This document shows, in pieces, positions 34,166-46,964 of a stretch of 64,000 bases of DNA. The translations under genes and the position numbers were made by a program. The stretch's first letter is position 1. Every line of letters starts with the position of its first letter. Location: assembly GCA_029204225.1 (NCBI GenBank), contig MU831887.1, positions 34,354-98,353 of the forward strand. Direction: 5' to 3'. The DNA comes from Diphasiastrum complanatum (taxonomy: Eukaryota; Streptophyta; Lycopodiopsida; Lycopodiales; Lycopodiaceae). The notes under the pieces are model-generated. The model searched no databases, was not told the DNA's origin, and was given only the letters and a program-made list of their open reading frames with translations.

Positions 34166-35143
34166 TGTTGGGGTGCTCTCAAATAGATTAGGTGTGGAAT
34201 AAGAAACATAGCTCCAACATAGAGAACTTTAATCTTTACCAAACTATAGTACTAACATAGATATTGACTTCGATCGAATGGAGGAATGTCTTGGTAGGCA
34301 ACCATGAAGAGAACGAATAATTAGGCATTTGAGACAACCATGCTTCCTTCAAGATTAGACATTTTGAATTGAGTGAGTGTCAATAGAGAAAGAAAGTAAT
34401 CATAAAACATTCGTAGTGCAATACACATAAGAAAAATAGAGAATTTGAATTAAGCAGTTGTGAATACAACGATTGGATCACAATTCTGTGCCCAAGAATG
34501 GTTCACAGTAATGATGCACTGTGTGCTATGATCTTACTTAGCTAGTTATAGATTAAATAACTATCTCTATTCTCTGAATGACTTTCACTCTCTCTAAGAT
34601 TTCTGATCCTATGGAATCAGATAATTAAGACATAATGGAGTTCACGCAAGAACTCTTATTCACTCTTCTCCACTTGCATGTGTTCTTCACAGATTGTCTC
34701 ATCATTATTTATGTGAGTTGCCATTATGTATATATACATGGAACAGTTACAATGATAGCCTAGGCAACGAGCGTGAAATAGTGCAGTTACTGAAAAGTGC
34801 TAAAGTGGACTGTGACCTGGTCTGCGTTTGGACAAGACAGTGTGGATAACATGGATCTCAAACTCGAAGACTTTGAGTTTGTAGGTGATCGAGGAGGATG
34901 TAGTCGAATATCTCGAACTCGAAGAGTTCATCATCAATCCCACTTATGCTCCAGTTAGTTGATGCAAAGATGTTCGACTTCAAAGAATAAGACTACAAAG
35001 TTCTCGTAGAGAGTGTGTGTGTGTATATATTTACATAATGTACTGGTGCTCAGGAGTTTAAACGAACTCGAATGATTCGTTCGGATGACTCGAATTTTGG
35101 AGATTCAAATTCTGGTGAGTTGGAGTGATGCTTAATTCCAGCA
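34166..35143 (-). repeat. Copia D LTR
   Basis: This 978-bp LTR has inverted ends TGTTGG/CCAGCA. It is preceded on the minus strand by a polypurine tract (CTTAAGGGGGGG) and the RNase H end of a copia pol, so it is a 3' LTR. It was inserted into copia E. A GT run (35008-35023) and scattered CTCGAA/TTCGAG motifs lie inside. Confidence 0.75.
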
Positions 35144-35620
35144 CCCCCCCTTAAGCTTAACTCCTAGGATCCTGAATGAAATTAAGCAAGCTACATAATG
35201 CAACATTTGAATTTCAATGTGTTTAGTTCTAGAGTGAATTCATGGGTTCAGAGATAGAGCCATACAACTTTGATTGTCGTAATAGAGTATAGTTGGGCTG
35301 ATTTGAAAGATCATAAGATCTTTAAGCAATCTTCTGAACCAGATAATTTTTCTCACTGTAGAAGTAGTTGCAACATATTTTGAGTCTGTGGAGGACAAAG
35401 AAATGCATTTCTGCTTTCGACTGTTCCATCAAATGGGGCCACCAACTAGAAAGCAAAGATAGCCAGAAGTGGATTTTCTTGTGTCCACATTACTAGCCCA
35501 ATCAGAGTCAGATTGTAAGTAATCTCAAAGCATCCTCTGTATTTCCATTATAATACAAAGCATATTGCTTAGTGGCTTGAATGTGTCTTAGTACTCTGAG
35601 TAGAGCCTTCTAGTGAGGTC
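35144..35620 (-). mobile_element. Copia D fragment, RNase H region
   Basis: On the minus strand, motifs such as VLRHIQATKQYALYY and FYSEKNYLVQKIA mark the end of a copia reverse transcriptase/RNase H segment. It is broken and truncated at about 35620, where unrelated sequence begins. Confidence 0.7.
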
Positions 35621-36539
35621 GATTCTTTTCGTTCTTATTCTCTGTTACTTCCGTTGGTTACAGTTCTTTACGGTTTAATCTTCTTGTTAGAACGGTTTCC
35701 AGGTAGAAGTGTTTCTCATATTACAAAATGTATTCCCAGCCTGTCAGTGGGGAGAAACGGTTACGTTACTCAACTACATGCATTTACAAGCCATGCAACC
35801 AGTCCTAGCTCAACATAGATCAATGTTCTGAAACAGAGAGCAAATCTACAATCTATCTAGGAAGGGAACAATGCAATGACAAGATTAAGCTACTCAGCAA
35901 GAAACAAGAAACAAGAAACAAGAAAACTAGCTTTCTAACAGCATTCTAACAGCCCAAGGATCAAGAAATACCCATTTCTTGATGCTTGAAATACCCAAAA
36001 ACAATCAAGGACAGGATTGTTAGAGAGTACGCAAATCAAATCCACAATCTCAGCCTCTATAGTCTACTTGCATGCTGAAACTACAAAAACAAGAAACAAG
36101 AAAGTTAATCCACATCTACATTCCACAAGCAAGAGAGTAAGCAAGAAGTCTAACTAATCCACAAACACAAAGAAAATCAGAACTTGCCATGAACAAGGAG
36201 CTTCACAATCATCAAAAATTTGTGGAAGATCTTCTTTATTCACTCAAGAGAAATTGACAATATAATCAAAGCTCCCTCACAAGAGAGGGGGGCCTTAAAT
36301 AAGCAAGAAGCCTTGCCCATGTGGAGCCCAAGTGGCAATTCCACTAATTTGGAAATTACAAGTGGAAAAAGCCCTTCCACTAGTGGTCACCATCAAAAGG
36401 TGGTTCACTCTAAATTATTTAAGGGGTCTACACTATTTCAATGCCTAGGAAATATTACTAGCTCCTACATGGTCGTTCCTTCTCTGGGATACACCATGTA
36501 GGCTAACATAGAAAATAAATGTCATCCTAGCTAGTAATC
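35621..36539 (-). repeat. Non-coding tract with minus-strand TATA, LTR-like
   Basis: No gene is supported. On the minus strand, CTTATTTAAGG (36293-36304) lies 50-60 bases before a CTTTGATTATATTG block and an AATAAAG, as in the promoter and polyadenylation region of an LTR or pararetrovirus-like terminal region. Repeated AAACAAGAAACAAG units lie at 35900-35930 and 36090. It is downstream of the unknown minus-strand coding region, so it may be that element's terminal repeat. I found no second copy. Confidence 0.35.
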
Positions 36540-37955
36540 CTAGGCTCTCATGCTCGGCTCTCAGCTTCTTCTGCTCTCCTCCTTCTAAGACCTCCTCGGT
36601 CATGGGTGAGAGATATTCTATGTCTTCAGCTTGGCTTGGCATCTGGGGATTCTCTGGAATCCGCTAGCATTATCCACCCCTAATATGTTGCAGGACCCAC
36701 TACAACACAGGTGATGTCATTCCGCTCAGCACTTGCAAAAGCGTGGATCTTCGTTCGCTTCCGTAAAACCAGGTGCTTATTATCCGCAAAACTGTTTCTC
36801 AAAAATGGAGATCTCTCAATGAACACTACATTCCAGCTCTCTTGAGAACCTCTTGCGAGTCCTGCTCGCCTCGTCGTCTTGCCTTTGTTTTCGCTTGCTC
36901 ATCTTTGGCCCCAGGGTTTCAAACACTTGGAAGCGGGTGCTTCCGTAATTTAGTGGGCCCAAGTACTCTTGTATCTTTTTGATGAAGCCCATCTCCTGTC
37001 AGTTTTCTACCATGGTGACGTATCGTGATGACATGAAGGCCACTCTGTAGTATAGTCGGGCCATCATCTCACGATCTTCCTCTGACTGGAGGGCTACGTT
37101 GGGATTGATCCTGATTGGATCCAAACCACGATCCCAGAAACATTCTTACTAAACTAGAAAGGCCATGGATCAGCAGTATTCGACACTTTCTTGCACGCAT
37201 AGATCAACACTTGTCTTGTATTTGTGCCCGAAGTCTAGCAACTGTAGCCTCAAGTCATCCGGAGAGATTCTATATGAAATTCCCGGAATCACTAGCCAGT
37301 TCACCACCTCAACCCGTGGCTTTTCTGTCGGCCATGGATTTCTTTGTTTGAGCGACATGTAGAATGGATCAATTCGGTTCCATGTTGGTGCCTTCAGGTA
37401 CTCTTGGAGCTGTCTGCTATCCCTTAAGACCTTGTTCTGCCATTCCAGTTGTGGTTGTAGTGCCGCAATGATCTCAGTCCTGGTGGAGTATTGGCTTTGA
37501 TCTATCTCCTCTTTGCCTCCCCTCATGTTGGGAAAATATTTTTTTTCAAATTTTTTTGATTCTCTGGTATCAGCCATCTTGCCCCTGGGCCTGGTAGGAG
37601 AAGCTGCTCTACGCAGTTGTGGTGGTCTCGCTAGGTAATCATCCAAGGCCTTAGTGCCCATATCTTTTTCCTTTGCCCGCTCGCTCGTTGATGGCTTAAC
37701 TGCGCCTGTGTCTTGTTTGGACAAGAATCTTCTTGACTCCAATAGATCTACCAGGAAGTCGTCATCACCCCCAATGTTATTGTTAACTTTTGGAAAGTCA
37801 GGGATGGAGTGATCTAGAGAAGGAGGTGCAGGAATGACACGTTTAGGAGGAGGTGGGTTTAACAAATTATACGTCGCACCGGGGGAGCGGAGTTGTTGAA
37901 GGAACTCATCCCATCGGGCTTTGTATGTGTCAGCTGGACCTTTTGATGGGCCCAT
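36540..37955 (-). CDS. Unrecognised coding region, probably repeat-borne and broken
   Basis: The clearest part is a minus-strand frame from an ATG at 37955 (MGPSKGPADTYKARWDEF) to 37170. Protein-like sequence continues in other frames to about 36600. Features include proline-rich stretches, an acidic IGGDDDFLVDLLE, basic RRAASPTRPRGK, and a more structured block with LQPQLEWQNKVLRDSRQLQE and WNRIDPFYMSLKQRNPW. Later stretches include MARLYYRVAFMSSRYVTMVE and EYLGPLNYGSTRFQVFE. I recognise no domain. The copy is broken in a few places. A TATA-like site upstream (39821-39831, minus) and the minisatellite between suggest a long repeat-bearing leader. It may be a retroelement or virus-like extra ORF; a lineage-specific gene is the alternative. 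Confidence 0.45.
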
Positions 37956-38249
37956 TATTCTGCTAGGAGGTGGTGGAGAGAGAGAAGATGAAGAAACGTT
38001 GGTAAGTTGGAATGAATGTTTCAGAAAAATTAAAAGCGAAATAAGATGAGGGGTTAAAAGTGGGAGGGGAAAGGGGAAAAGCTCTAGAAGCAGCTTCGGC
38101 TCTCTGGCTACTTGATCTTGAGCTACCATCTGATGGTTGGGTTTGCCCGTCCTTATTGCCGGCTTCATCATCTCCATCATCGTCCATTGACATGGTGAGA
38201 AAATGGAAGAAACAGAGGTCTGGAAAAAGTGTGTCGGTTGAGATTTGAG

Positions 38250-38470
38250 ACAGGTTTAAGGATGCGTTGGTTGAGTTTGATGGAGGCTTCGGTTGAGTTT
38301 TGATGGAGGCGTCGGTTGAAATTCGATGGAGGCTTCGGTTGAGATTTGATGGAGGCGTCGGTTGAGATTTGATGGAGGCGTCGGTTGAGATTTGATGGAG
38401 GCTTCAGTCGAGATGGGATGGAATGGCTCCAGTCGAGAAGGTAGGTGAAAGCGTCGGTTGAGAAGGAATT
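38250..38470 (+). repeat. 23-bp minisatellite, CGGTTGAGAT type
   Basis: About eight units of CGGTTGAGATTTGATGGAGG plus CGT or CTT, perfect in the middle and degenerate at the edges. The minus-strand STEAS/QPTPPS-type reading frame across it is a repeat artefact. Confidence 0.9.
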
Positions 38471-39189
38471 GGAAGATGTGTGTGGAGCGAGGTATGTTGC
38501 GGAAGGAAAGGGTCGTGAAGGAATGAGGTTGGGTAAAGAAAGATGGAAGGTAAAGTGTGTGAAAGCGGAAGATGTGGAGGTGTTTTTTCAAGGACGGAGT
38601 GGAAGATGTGTGGAAAGCGAAGTATGTCATGGAATGAAAGGACAGTGACGGAATGAGGTTGGGTAAGAAAGATGGAAGATATAAGTTTTGAAAGTGGAAG
38701 AGGTGGAGATGTTGGTCAAGGATGGAGATGTGGGGAAGGTGGGTATCTGTGGAAATGGATGTATGGAGGTGGTGAATGACTGGAAGGAAAAAACAAGTTT
38801 TTTTGTATGTTGATGATGCTATATCCAATGGTGTAACGGGAGCATGATGAATGCTTGTGTGACACTAATCCTCAGCATGCAAAAAGTTTCAAATTGATGT
38901 GTATTATGCCGGTGATGTTAGGTCTGGAAAGGTTTGGTGATGGCGCTCTGAATGGTAATCAAATGATGATGGTAGATATTCGGTGGAGGTGGTGTGTAAA
39001 CGATGATAGAAGCAATGAACACAAGAGTGTTAGGATCGTGCACAGGAGCAAGAAGATCGCCAGCAGATCGTCACAAGAAACGCCAGAATTCGCACTTTAT
39101 TGAGATGCAAATGGCGTCGTGGTGATGGCATTTATGGACGTCGTTGTCTGGTTTCGGACGAGATGTGATGTGCCTGTTTGTGGAGTTCT

Positions 39190-39605
39190 GAATTTGGAAC
39201 CTCCGGTCGAGATTGGAGTGGGTGCTCCGGTTGAGATCTGATAGAATACGCCGGTCGAGATCCAACATGATGCTCCGGTCGAGATCCAACATGATGCTCC
39301 GGTCGAGATCCAACAGGACGCTCCGGTTGAGATTTGACAGAAGTGCTCCGGTTGAGATTTGACAGAAGCGCTCCAGTCGAGATTTGACAGAAACGCTCCG
39401 GTCAAGATTTGACAAAAACGCTCCCGTCGAGATTTGACAAAAATGCTCCGGTCGAGATTTGACAAAAGCGCCTTGGTTGAGATTTGACAAAAACGCTCCA
39501 GTCGAGATTTGACAGAAAAGCTCCAGTTGAGATCTGACAGAATTCCTTCAGTTGAGATTTGACAGAAACCCAACGGTTGAGATCTGACAGAAACCCAGTA
39601 TGGAG
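39190..39605 (+). repeat. 24-25-bp minisatellite, CGGTYGAGAT type
   Basis: Roughly 16 units share the core CGGTYGAGAT. The left units end CCAACATGATGCTC (24 bp) and the right units end TTGACAGAAACGCTC (25 bp). Because 25 is not a multiple of three and the unit lacks stops on the minus strand, all three minus frames stay open for 95-173 codons with the same cycling peptide. These are not genes. Confidence 0.93.
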
Positions 39606-39989
39606 CTGTGTGATGCAAGTGAAGAACTTTAGGGGGAAAATATGACTGTGGCCCAAAGTAGAAGTTCTTATGGGAAAGAAGTATCTCAATGAATGATTGT
39701 ATGCTTGATTGGGAATATTGAGATACTAGACAAACAGAAATGAGATGGGCCTAAAGTGGGATAAATCTTTTTCATGTGGTGTAGCCTATCATTTGTTGAC
39801 CTATAACATTCATGACAAATGGGTATTTATAGAAAAAAGAAAATGCATAGAAAGTAAATAAGTACAAGTATGAATTATAAACAAGAAAAGAGGTTAAAAA
39901 TAGACATGCAAAAAGAGAATAACAAGCAAGGAAAGAAGAAAATAAAAAATAAAAATATAGAATATATACCAAGAAAGAGTGTTAAATTG
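39606..39989 (-). promoter_or_regulatory. Possible minus-strand TATA promoter region
   Basis: TATAAATACCC on the minus strand (39821-39831) is a good TATA box in an otherwise AT-rich, gene-free stretch. A transcript from here would read through both minisatellites and then the unknown coding region starting at 37955. No transcription evidence is available. Confidence 0.35.
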
Positions 39990-42900
39990 GGTCAACAATT
40001 TTCAATTGGCAAGCAAATGGATACTAATGAAATTTTGGAGGGGGTGCTACCGAGTTTCACCCGGCATCACCAGGAAGTGATGGGAGAAATACGGAGATTC
40101 AGCCGGCCTCACCCGACAATGATGACACCCTAGACTCAGAAAAACTGTTGCAAATTTTAGGCAAGGCAATTTTAGAACTTCATCAGAGCAATAAACAATG
40201 GGATAAACAAATGCAAAATCTATTTAATCAACTACAAGCAATTAGCTCTAACAACTTGGGCTACCAACCGGAAATATTTTTCGGCGATAAAAAGTCTAAA
40301 CGTCCGGAAGTTGGTGAAGATTGAATAAATTGTTGGACAAGCTATTTCAGCTTGCACAACGTCCCAGAAGATAAACGAATATCATCGGTTCTATTATTTC
40401 TGGAAGGCAAAGCCTCTTCTTGGTGGAGGAAACTTTCCATGAAACCGGTGACTTGGGCTGGATTCTTGATGGAATTCCGGAAAGCTTTTATCACGATAGA
40501 GATTTCCAAGCTGTATATTTGGTTTATCAACTGCAAAATGGACAGCCGAGAACTGGATGGTTATGTCCAAGAGTTCTTGGACTCTTTGGCTAAGGTGCCG
40601 CTTTTTGATCGTAAGTTAGCACAGTGGCAATTTATTGCCGGACTGCCAGCTGACTATCAAAATGAATGCAAACGAAATATCCTCAAATCACTAGAGGATG
40701 CTATCCGTGTGGCAAATGCCTATGATAGTATAGTTGTTGCATCACGAAAAAGCATGCACGGCCAAACGGCCCCGAAACCCAAGCAAGAAAAATCTAACAA
40801 GCGTAAGAAGCAGTTTTTTGATGAGCTGGAAGCATGAGCGTACCAACAGTCAAAGAAAAAGAAGAATAAGAAAAAATTGGTGGTGAAAGACAAAGCACGG
40901 TTGGCAGCTCTTAAACAGAATCTATGTTTCCTTTGCAATAAATCCAGGCATCGTGCCAAAAAGTGCTCTGAACGAAAAACTAAGTTGTCAAGTTTCATGA
41001 TTGTGGATTTACCGGCAAGTAAATTGGAAGTCAATTTGTTGAATGTGACTGTACTTGTAACTTTAGTGCACTCTCTTTCAAGCCTAATGAATTGTTTTGT
41101 GTGAGAGGCAATATTTTAGGGAAAGACGTGAATGTGCTATTTGATTCAAGTAGTACTCACAATTTTTTGAATGCTCGACTTGTGCAGAAGCTCGGAGTGC
41201 TCACCATGGCCAGTGATCACCGTTACGTGGTCCGTCTTGCCACAGGGTCGGACACTGAGATTTGGGATGTCAAAGTCTCGAACTTAGAGCAAATAGATAC
41301 AAGACTATGTTGAGCCATTGGATTTCCATGTCATGCATCTGGACTGGACTGGTGTGATTTTGGGCTATGAATGGTTTTTTGGCAAATTAGACTCTTTAGA
41401 GATAGATTTTAAAAATCATTCTATGGTATTTAAAGATAAGTTTGATAAGATTGTCTCTATTTCTGGAGAGACCGATGTACTTCCATCGCCGATGATTTTC
41501 TCGGCTGAATTAATTGAGAAACTTCATGATTCTGAGTATGAACTCTTTCACTTGCTTTTGAAATCTGGTATGCATTGTGATGTTGGAGATGTGAATGTCT
41601 TTTCATGCTTTAACACTGAAAATTTGCATAAGGAACAACAGCTTTTGCAAGATTTAAAGCAAGAGTTTATTGAAGTTTTTTCAAAGCAGCTACTTTTTGG
41701 ACTGTCACCTGCTCGGTCAGTGGATCATAAGATAGATCTTTTGTCTGATAGTCGTCCTATCTTCAGACAACCATATCGGTTAAGTTAGAAAAAAGAGGAG
41801 GAAGTGGCTAGGCAGATCGAGTATCTCAGGATGGGACACATAAGACCAAGTAAATCTCCATGGGGAGCACATGTTTTTCTTAAGAGTAAGAAAGATGGGA
41901 GTTTCCGGCTATGTGTAGATTACAAGGGTCTGAACAAGCTAACAGTTAAAAATAAATACTCGTTGCCTAGGACGGACGATCTCATAGATCAATTGAATGG
42001 AGCTAAATACTTCACGAAAATTGATCTACGTACGGGATACCATCTAATCAGGATACATCCAAAAGATGTATCTAAAACCGGTTTTAGGACCAAGTTTGGC
42101 CACTACGAGTTTCTTGTATTGCCCTTTGGTTTGACAAATGCTCCGGCTACTTTCCAACAAATTATGAACGATTTATTTCGTCCATATTTGGGGAAGTTCA
42201 TAGTAGTGTTTCTGGACAATATTCTGATCTATAGCAGAACACTCAAAGAGCATGCTAAGCATCTCCATACTGTCTTACGTATCTCAAGACAAGAGAAGCT
42301 CTATGCAAAAGAATCAAAGTGTGAATTCCATAAAAAGGAACTTCTTTACCTTGGTCATAAGATCACCTCCTTTGGGATCAAGATTGACGAAGAAAAGGTG
42401 AAGACGATAGTGAAATGGCCAATTCGTAAAATGGTGCATGAACTTAAGTCATTCTTAGGTTTCACTATGTTTTTCTGTAGATTTGTTGAGGAGTACTCAA
42501 AGATTGCTGCACCTCTCAACAATATGTTGAAAGGAGTGAAAAGCCACAAAGGTAGGCCAAGTCCTCCTATCAGATGGAATGAGAAATTAGATGAGAGTTT
42601 TTGCAAACTCAAGCTTCTAATCACCTCAGCTCCAGTTCTGAGAATAGCGGATCCAGATTTGCCATTCATCATTAACACTAACGCGAGTGATACGGCTATT
42701 GGAGCTGTTCTTTTACAGGAGGGTCAGTCCATTGCCTTTGAGAGTAAGAAACTAACCGATGCACAGGTCCAGTACACCGCTCAGGAAAAAGAGCTTTTTG
42801 CGGTGATTCATGCTTTGAAATCATGGAGGCATTATCTATATGGTAATAAATTTGTGGTTAATATGGATCATCAACCTTTAAAGTATTTTTGTAATCAGAA

Positions 42901-44480
42901 TGATTTGCAAGGTCATAAGGCCAGATGGGCATAACTCATGCAAGAATTGGACTTTGAAGTGCGGTATATCAAGGGCTCATCTAATCAGGTGGCTGATGCA
43001 CTTAGTTGAATTGGTGAAGTGAACAAACTTTCTTTCATTGAGATTAGTACGGACTTTTATCTCTCTATGAGAGGTCTTTATGAGAAAGACCCACATTTTG
43101 GACCAATTTGGAATAGGGTTCTGGCAGTTTCATCAAGCGGGACTGATGATCATGGTGATTAGTTTGGGATGAAGGATATAAAGAGTACTGATGACTTCTA
43201 TATTCGTAATGGACTTTTGTTCAGGAAAGGGAAGGTTTGTGTGCCTGATGTGGATGTTGTTAAGAATAAAATTCTTTATAAATGTCATGACTCACCATGC
43301 ACAGGACATCTTGGTATACATTGTACATTGGATTTGGTACGAAGGGATTTTTATTGGCCAAAACTCAAGTCCTTTGTAGAATCTTATGTGGTCAAGTGTG
43401 ACCAATGCCAGTTGAATAAAGTTGGATGCCATAAGGCAGACAGTTTGTTGCATCCACTGAATATCCTTGATAAGAGATGAGATAATATTTCTATGGATTT
43501 CGTGGTTGGGTTACCGCGGATGAATAAACAACATGATGCAATTTGGGATGTGGTCGACCGTCCTATCAAATTGGCTATGTTTATTCTGATAAAGACCACC
43601 GTGAAGGCTTCTGATTTAGCTCAGAATTTGTAGAGCGTCTATTAGGCTTTACGGAGTACCAAGTGATATTGTGAGCGATCACAATCTGAAGTTCACAGGT
43701 CACTTTTGTTCGGCCGTATTTGCTAAACTAGAGACGACATTGAGTTTGGGTTTTTCTGATCATCATGTGATGAAACAAATGCTTTGGGCATATGTTTTCA
43801 GACGGCAATTTGATTGGAAAAAGTACTTTCCATTGATCGAGTTTGCCTATAATAGTAGTAAGCATTCGGCTACCGGTTATAGCCCGTTTATGCTTAAGTA
43901 TGGTTTTGAGCCTAGGTCACCCATCGCCGTTGAGACTCGGACAATCAAGTTTTAAAAAGTAGCGGATTTCCTACATGATATGCAGGAAATGCTACGGATT
44001 GCACGTGAAAATGTCCAAAGTGCCTAGGATAGGGACAGACATTATGCAAATCTGAAAAGATCACCGAGAGGCTTCCAAGTGGGAGATTGGGTATATCTGA
44101 GAATCCTGAAGGATTCAAGTGTAATGCGTACCAGCAAGCATTATAAGTTGTCCCCTAGATATAGAGGACCGTTTAAGATCTTGAAAAATATCGGATCCTT
44201 AGCTTACCAATTGGAACTCCCGGATGGATCACAAGTGCATCTCGTATTTCACGTTAGTCATCTCAAAAAGAGTCTACGTGAAGGAGAGCATCTTGGATCT
44301 GGAGATCAGTTGAACCTGTTGGATGAATCATCAGGTGTATCTCATCTTGAACTTGAAAAGATCTTGGATATAGGAACTAAACGATTGAGAAATCGTATAG
44401 TTACCGAGCATCTGGTTCGATGGAGGGGATGTACAGACGATGACGATCCTGGGAACAAGAGGGAAGCTTAAGGAGGAGCT
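39990..44480 (+). mobile_element. Ty3/gypsy fossil K (chromovirus-like)
   Basis: This is a nearly full gypsy internal region. Gag lies at about 40010-40990 (FLEGKASSWWRKLSMKPVTW, zinc knuckle CFLCNKSRHRAKKC at 40925-40966). Protease is near 41130 (VLFDSSSTHNF). Reverse transcriptase spans about 41800-42400 ([45 protein letters not shown]). RNase H spans about 42640-43000, and integrase about 43170-44000 (zinc-binding HDSPCTGHLGIH). A chromodomain-like end lies near 44400 (EHLVRWRGCTDDDD). Several breaks are present. No 5' LTR was found. A purine tract and LTR follow at 44525. Confidence 0.9.
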
Positions 44481-44524
44481 TTTCCAGTTTTAAGTTATGA
44501 GGTCAGATCTTGAATAAGGGAGGA

Positions 44525-45195
44525 TGTATGTCAGGCCTATGACTGGTCTCGGGTAGCGTGTCCACGCTAGGGACCGATAGATCAACAACTCGTAAGCTAC
44601 TTGTGACTATAAGGGAATTGGGGCCCTTATGTGTACATGGTCATAATTAATGATTGTAGGCCTAAACACATGGTGGTGGAGTTGGTATTAGTGAGTCATT
44701 AGGGAACTGGATGACGTGGCCCAGATAGGCTGCAAAGGTGTCCAGTGAGGTGTCACAGTGTACTACTAGTGGTGCATGGGCCTTGGAGGGTATAAGTATA
44801 CCTACTGGGCTCTCACTAGTGTAGGCTTGATTTGTGATGAGTAGCTACATGCTGCTGGTGTGACTCCTCTTTTCGTGACTCTGATTGATCCATAGCTTGG
44901 GGGCTAGATCCGTACGATCTAGGTTTGGTTGGGTTGGTTTAACCTCCACTGGTTCCCATGTGTTGTTGCTTTGTATGGTATGCTTAGACTAGAATCCTTA
45001 TGTGAGGACTTTATAACTATGGTCTTTGATTCATTGTCAGGCTCTCACTCTATATTCATGCTTCTTGTTCCTTGGCTTGGGGGTGAGGCTTCTAGAGTTT
45101 GATTAGATGCTCTACTTGGTTGGGTGGTTTCTCCATAGTGTGTTATCCATTGTATTTGTGATTTGTAAGTGAGATCTAAGGAGCTTCCCTTATAG
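44525..45195 (+). repeat. Gypsy LTR shared by K and G
   Basis: It begins TGTATGTCAGGCC right after a polypurine tract (AAGGGAGGA) and ends just before a perfect primer-binding site TGGTATCAGAGC (45196-45207). It contains TATAAGTATACC near 44802. Having pol on its left and primer site, leader and gag on its right, it acts as the 3' LTR of K and the 5' LTR of G. The exact 3' end is uncertain by a few bases because the usual CA is not seen. Confidence 0.8.
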
Positions 45196-46964
45196 TGGTA
45201 TCAGAGCAAGGCTTACAAGCTTGGAGAGATGGTGCTTTTCATTGGAGCTTGGTGGAGATCAACTAGTATTCTCATCCAAGGAGAGGAGCAAGGTTGCAAG
45301 TTGGTGGATCTTCTTAATTTCAATTTGATTGATCCATATCTCTCTCAAATTCATTGTAGTTTATGGAGAATTGTGCTAGGAAATCAATTTTTGTTGTCTT
45401 TATGGAGTTTTAGCATGTGTCATTCAAAACTAGTTAAAGATCTGAAATTTCCAACAAGTTTATTCATTGGAAGTAGTTGAAATTCAGGTTGCATGTTGGA
45501 TTTTTCCATGCTTTTGGATTCTAGGATATTTTGTGGCCAAATTTGGCTTGTTTTCCATGATTTTGGCACAAAAATGATAGTAGGACAACAAGTTCAAATC
45601 AATGGGATTGATATATTTTGTAAATAGGATTTCATGTGGTTGAGAAGACCGTTCTTGCCATAAATTTCCACTTTGTCATGGGAAAACAAATCTAGAAGAG
45701 TCTAAAATCCATGATTTTTGCTTGTTTTTTCATGAAATTGGATGGTAGGAGGTTGTAGAACACCAATTAAATCTAGGAAAAGATTAATCATAGTCTTTAG
45801 AAGTTGTTCTTGAAGTTAGAGCCAAAGATTCTAGCAATTGGATTTGTAGGAAGTCAAAATTTGGCAAAAATTGACCAAATTTGGTGAATTTTGGGGGGTG
45901 GATTTCTCTAAATCCATAAGGGGATCATTCTAGATTTTACATCATGATTAATATTCCTTTTTATCTTCCCAGCAAGCTATCAGACCTGTAAATTGATGGG
46001 TAGAGGCTTATGTTTCAATTCCATCAAGTTTGTTGCAATTTTGACTTCTAGAAATCAAGAATTCATGGTTCTCAGCCCATATCGCTTCATAGGATCTGTA
46101 TGAAAGCTTCATGGAACTCTTAGAGATCATTTAAGATTGTTTGAATCATCACTTTTAGGCTTGGTTGGTTATTGGCATGTTTTTAGGCAAATCGGGCTTG
46201 AAAAAGTGCACCCTCCACAGGTTTTTTGGTTGTTCTGAACTCACATGTGTGAATCCTAGGTGGCATGCTGAGGTGGCAAGTGTCTTGTTCACTAGGTCTC
46301 CCTCTATACTGAGCTTTACATCAATTTGGTGTCTTGTAGCCAAAGTTATGATCATCTTAAATTTTGCAATTTTGTGAGCAAAATTTGTAATTTCAAATTG
46401 TTTTGATTGCAAGCAAGTCAATTTCCTATTTTGTGGTACTGTGCTTGCATGGAATGTCTGCATGTTGATTCTCAGAGTGCTTCTGACATGCATAGGTGGT
46501 TTAGATCTGTTTTGAGTGGTTGTTATACGCATGTGCTCTGACTGATAGATACAAAACTGAGTTTTATAGCTGACAATTTTCGTAGAACTTGATTTTACAT
46601 AAAATTCCATAGTTGTAAAGAATCAGTTTAATGTCGCATGTCTTGCATGCCTGATGGACATTAATGTAGTTGGGTTAAGAATCAAATAATAAATCAAATT
46701 TTTGATTTCGATTGCTTAATAACTGATAGTGGTTTTTTACGAATTTTTTTAGAAAAACGTAAAATTTTATTTTATTTTTTTTTAAAAAGTGCGAGACTCA
46801 AAATTTTTAGTTTTTTTCAGTTTTTTGAATTATCTATGAAATTGAATAAAAATAGTGATTTGACCATGCTGGTGTCAGTTTCAATCGGTTTTCGTCCACA
46901 CTGTGTTTCACTGTGAGTTCATTTGTTATTAACTAAATTTAGTAATTTCCAAGATAGATATATC
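45196..46964 (+). mobile_element. Gypsy G primer-binding site and leader
   Basis: The tRNA-Met-type primer-binding site is followed by about 1.75 kb of T-rich untranslated leader with no supported gene. It ends at the gag ATG at 46965. Frames of 70-151 codons on either strand have no motif. Confidence 0.7.

Noticed and set aside
38250-39605. CRISPR-like regular direct repeats
   Set aside because: Units of 23-25 bp are contiguous with no unique spacers, and the context is a plant nuclear genome. It is a minisatellite.
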